A DNA stretch of 6,528 bases from Oscillospiraceae bacterium (lineage in GTDB: Bacteria; Bacillota_A; Clostridia; Oscillospirales; Ruminococcaceae): contig JAGBFE010000246.1 of the NCBI GenBank assembly GCA_018109965.1, positions 1 through 6,528 of the forward strand, in the 5' to 3' direction. The notes beneath the pieces are model-generated. The model saw nothing but the letters and a program-made list of their open reading frames with translations. It did not search any database and had not been told where the DNA came from. Position 1 is the stretch's first letter. Each line of letters starts with the position of its first letter. Below are positions 5,225 through 6,528 of this stretch, piece after piece. The position numbers and the translations under genes are program-made.

Positions 5225-5737
5225 TTATTGTTCCTGTTTTTCAGTATTTTGTTCTGCTTGCTGTTTTGCTTCTTCTTTCTTTGCCCTTCTCTGTTCGCTG
5301 TATTTTTTAACACTGTTTACCGATGTAACATAAATATGGCTTATGCCAAACAGCACACCTGCAAACACAAGCAGCCAGTGTTCAAGTGTAAGACCACAAA
5401 GCACAAAAACTGCAGGTGGCACAACTGAAAGCACAACACCTTTTGGTCTGTTAGCTTTTTTGAAATAGCTTATCCACACAATAAGATATACTGCAATCAG
5501 AATAATATTTCCAAAAATATAAATTATAAAACTTTCGGCCGACGGAAAACCAAATTCCTTTTGTCCCAGTGGAATAATCATCAAAGCAATGCACAAAAAT
5601 CGGCTTATATTTTCGGCAATTATCATTGCCTTGCTGCTGCACAGATTTTTAAAGTCGTGCACTTTAACCGCATAAATTATATTTGGCAAAAGCATTACGG
5701 AAACTACTGCGATATTGAGATAATTTATCATATTCAT
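5225..5737 (-). CDS. Uncharacterised membrane protein with five predicted helices
   Basis: A 170-residue protein I do not recognise as a named family. Hydrophobic segments lie at about 4-24, 39-57, 68-92, 99-116 and 118-138, giving five likely membrane helices. The last 30 residues form a hydrophilic Lys/Glu/Gln-rich tail (from SVKKYSEQRR at 142-151 to the end), probably helical. The basic FKKANRPK (92-99) between helices three and four suggests that loop is cytoplasmic, which puts the tail in the extracytoplasmic space if the five-helix count holds. The tail's basic start argues for the cytoplasm, so topology is open. The NxxP-NIIYAVK pattern in the first helix (19-25) looks conserved-family-like, but I cannot attach a function. 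The ATG lies 3 bp after the stop of the upstream DUF1835-type gene, with its GAGGTG site inside that gene's final codons. Translation of the two is therefore probably coupled. It is the last gene before the terminator. Confidence 0.8.
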   Translation of the reverse strand: MNMINYLNIAVVSVMLLPNIIYAVKVHDFKNLCSSKAMIIAENISRFLCIALMIIPLGQKEFGFPSAESFIIYIFGNIILIAVYLIVWISYFKKANRPKGVVLSVVPPAVFVLCGLTLEHWLLVFAGVLFGISHIYVTSVNSVKKYSEQRRAKKEEAKQQAEQNTEKQEQ

Positions 5738-5740
5738 AGT

Positions 5741-6528
5741 TTACACCTCTGTGTCATATACCTTTTTCAGTTTGCGGTGATACATTGCAGGTCCACGTGA
5801 GGTTTTAGGCACTACCTGCAGAATATCGCTCTCGATAAATTTTTCCATACGCAGCGCCACAAAGGCATCCCCGATGCCAAGCTGATGCCTGCCCAGCACA
5901 TTGCCGATAACTGCTGCCTGAATAAATTCATCTTCCATATTGTCAATCTCTTCCCATATATATCGGTCATAGATATCTTCCGACACACTGCGCACCCGGC
6001 CGTTGACAACAGCACGCAGAGCTGAATTTTCGCGCATTAAGTTCCACCACTGCTGTGCATAACCCCAGCATTCTTTGGTTTTATCCTGGGCAAATTCAAG
6101 GCATCTGTGCCATTTTACAGGCTCAACCTCACCCCAGCCATAATATTCTGTGATAGTGTTGCTTGTTTCGTTATACATATATTTTGGCAGTTTAACCATA
6201 TACACTCTGCCGCTGTAGTCTTTGACTTTGCGCAGCTCTGCCATAAGCCACAGCATACCACAGCGTTCCGATGGGTTGTCGCTGTACCACACACGGATAT
6301 CCCTGCCATTCTGAGCATGTTCCATAACCTTTGACAAATCCGCCTTTGCCTTGTCAAACTGCATTCTGGTACCTTTCTGGGTGTCATCGTCGTAAACGCT
6401 GTACAGGGCATTCAGTACATCAAGACGCTTGTCCCCAATCCCTTCTTCGCTGATATCCCCCATATCCCATGCTAAATCAAAACAGAAAACATCATCAGGG
6501 CTGCCACCAATTGCAACGGCGTTTTCCC
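5741..6528 (-). CDS. DUF1835/DUF3658-type protein, 5' end cut by the window edge
   Basis: At least 261 residues are visible. The first ATG in view (6463) is probably not the start. The frame stays open for 21 more codons to the right edge and encodes ENAVAIGGSPDD then VFCFDLAWDMGDISEEGIGD, which resembles the DUF1835 core and lacks a start signal at 6463. Further DUF1835-like text is IRVWYSDNPSERCGMLWLM (56-74 counted from the Met at 6463). The C-terminal part has SVSEDIYDRYIWEEI and then FIQAAVIGNVLGRHQLGIGD followed by FVALRMEKFIESDIL. This resembles DUF3658, in which a helical segment ends in a G-D-x-F-x-x-x-R-x-x-x-x-I pattern. These paired domains are widespread in Firmicutes and, to my knowledge, have no established function. 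The protein looks soluble, with no signal peptide or membrane helix in the visible part. Its promoter and N-terminus lie outside the window. Family assignment is from remembered motifs, not a search. Confidence 0.8.
   Translation of the reverse strand, partial: ENAVAIGGSPDDVFCFDLAWDMGDISEEGIGDKRLDVLNALYSVYDDDTQKGTRMQFDKAKADLSKVMEHAQNGRDIRVWYSDNPSERCGMLWLMAELRKVKDYSGRVYMVKLPKYMYNETSNTITEYYGWGEVEPVKWHRCLEFAQDKTKECWGYAQQWWNLMRENSALRAVVNGRVRSVSEDIYDRYIWEEIDNMEDEFIQAAVIGNVLGRHQLGIGDAFVALRMEKFIESDILQVVPKTSRGPAMYHRKLKKVYDTEV

Noticed and set aside
5168..5428. Plus-strand frame starting just after the glycosylase
   Set aside because: It reads through the terminator stem, is Phe/Leu/Cys-rich from the antisense of a Lys/Glu/Gln-rich tail, and has no ribosome binding site.
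1..6528. CRISPR array, insertion sequence, tRNA or rRNA
   Set aside because: No spaced long direct repeats, transposase motifs, terminal inverted repeats or structured RNA gene signatures were seen on either strand.

Overview
The window looks like low-to-mid GC Firmicutes (Clostridia) chromosomal DNA. The best clue is the classical head of the division and cell wall (dcw) cluster, in the order mraZ - rsmH - ftsL-like - class B penicillin-binding protein with two PASTA domains - murE, all on the minus strand. Strong AGGAG-type ribosome binding sites and ordinary use of TAG, TGA and TAA stops fit this. The phylum follows from layout and protein style; I cannot name a genus from sequence alone.

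Region by region: positions 1-4328 hold the dcw operon, read right to left. It contains the first codons of murE (cut by the left edge), a 741-residue PBP, an FtsL-like membrane protein, the 16S rRNA methyltransferase RsmH and the regulator MraZ. Gene spacing is tight (1 to 36 bp) except for a 147-bp gap between ftsL and the PBP gene, which holds a perfect 10-bp-stem hairpin. Positions 4329-4648 are a 320-bp divergent control region. It holds a likely mraZ promoter, three GTGGG boxes at exact 10-bp spacing (the expected MraZ operator), a 21-bp palindrome, a perfect DnaA box and a likely promoter for the rightward gene. Positions 4649-5158 encode a short 3-methyladenine DNA glycosylase on the plus strand. 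A strong bidirectional terminator follows at about 5182-5224. The right end (5225-6528, minus strand) carries a tightly coupled pair: a DUF1835/DUF3658-type protein that runs off the right edge, then an unrecognised five-helix membrane protein.

Together, the left part makes and controls septal peptidoglycan synthesis. MraZ probably represses its own operon, RsmH modifies 16S rRNA, the FtsL-like protein and the PBP act in the septal synthase complex, and MurE makes the UDP-MurNAc-tripeptide precursor. The glycosylase is an independent base excision repair gene that shares only the control region. I see no mobile element, CRISPR array, tRNA, rRNA or clear new system. The points most worth a second look are the control region, the shortened glycosylase and the uncharacterised right-hand gene pair.
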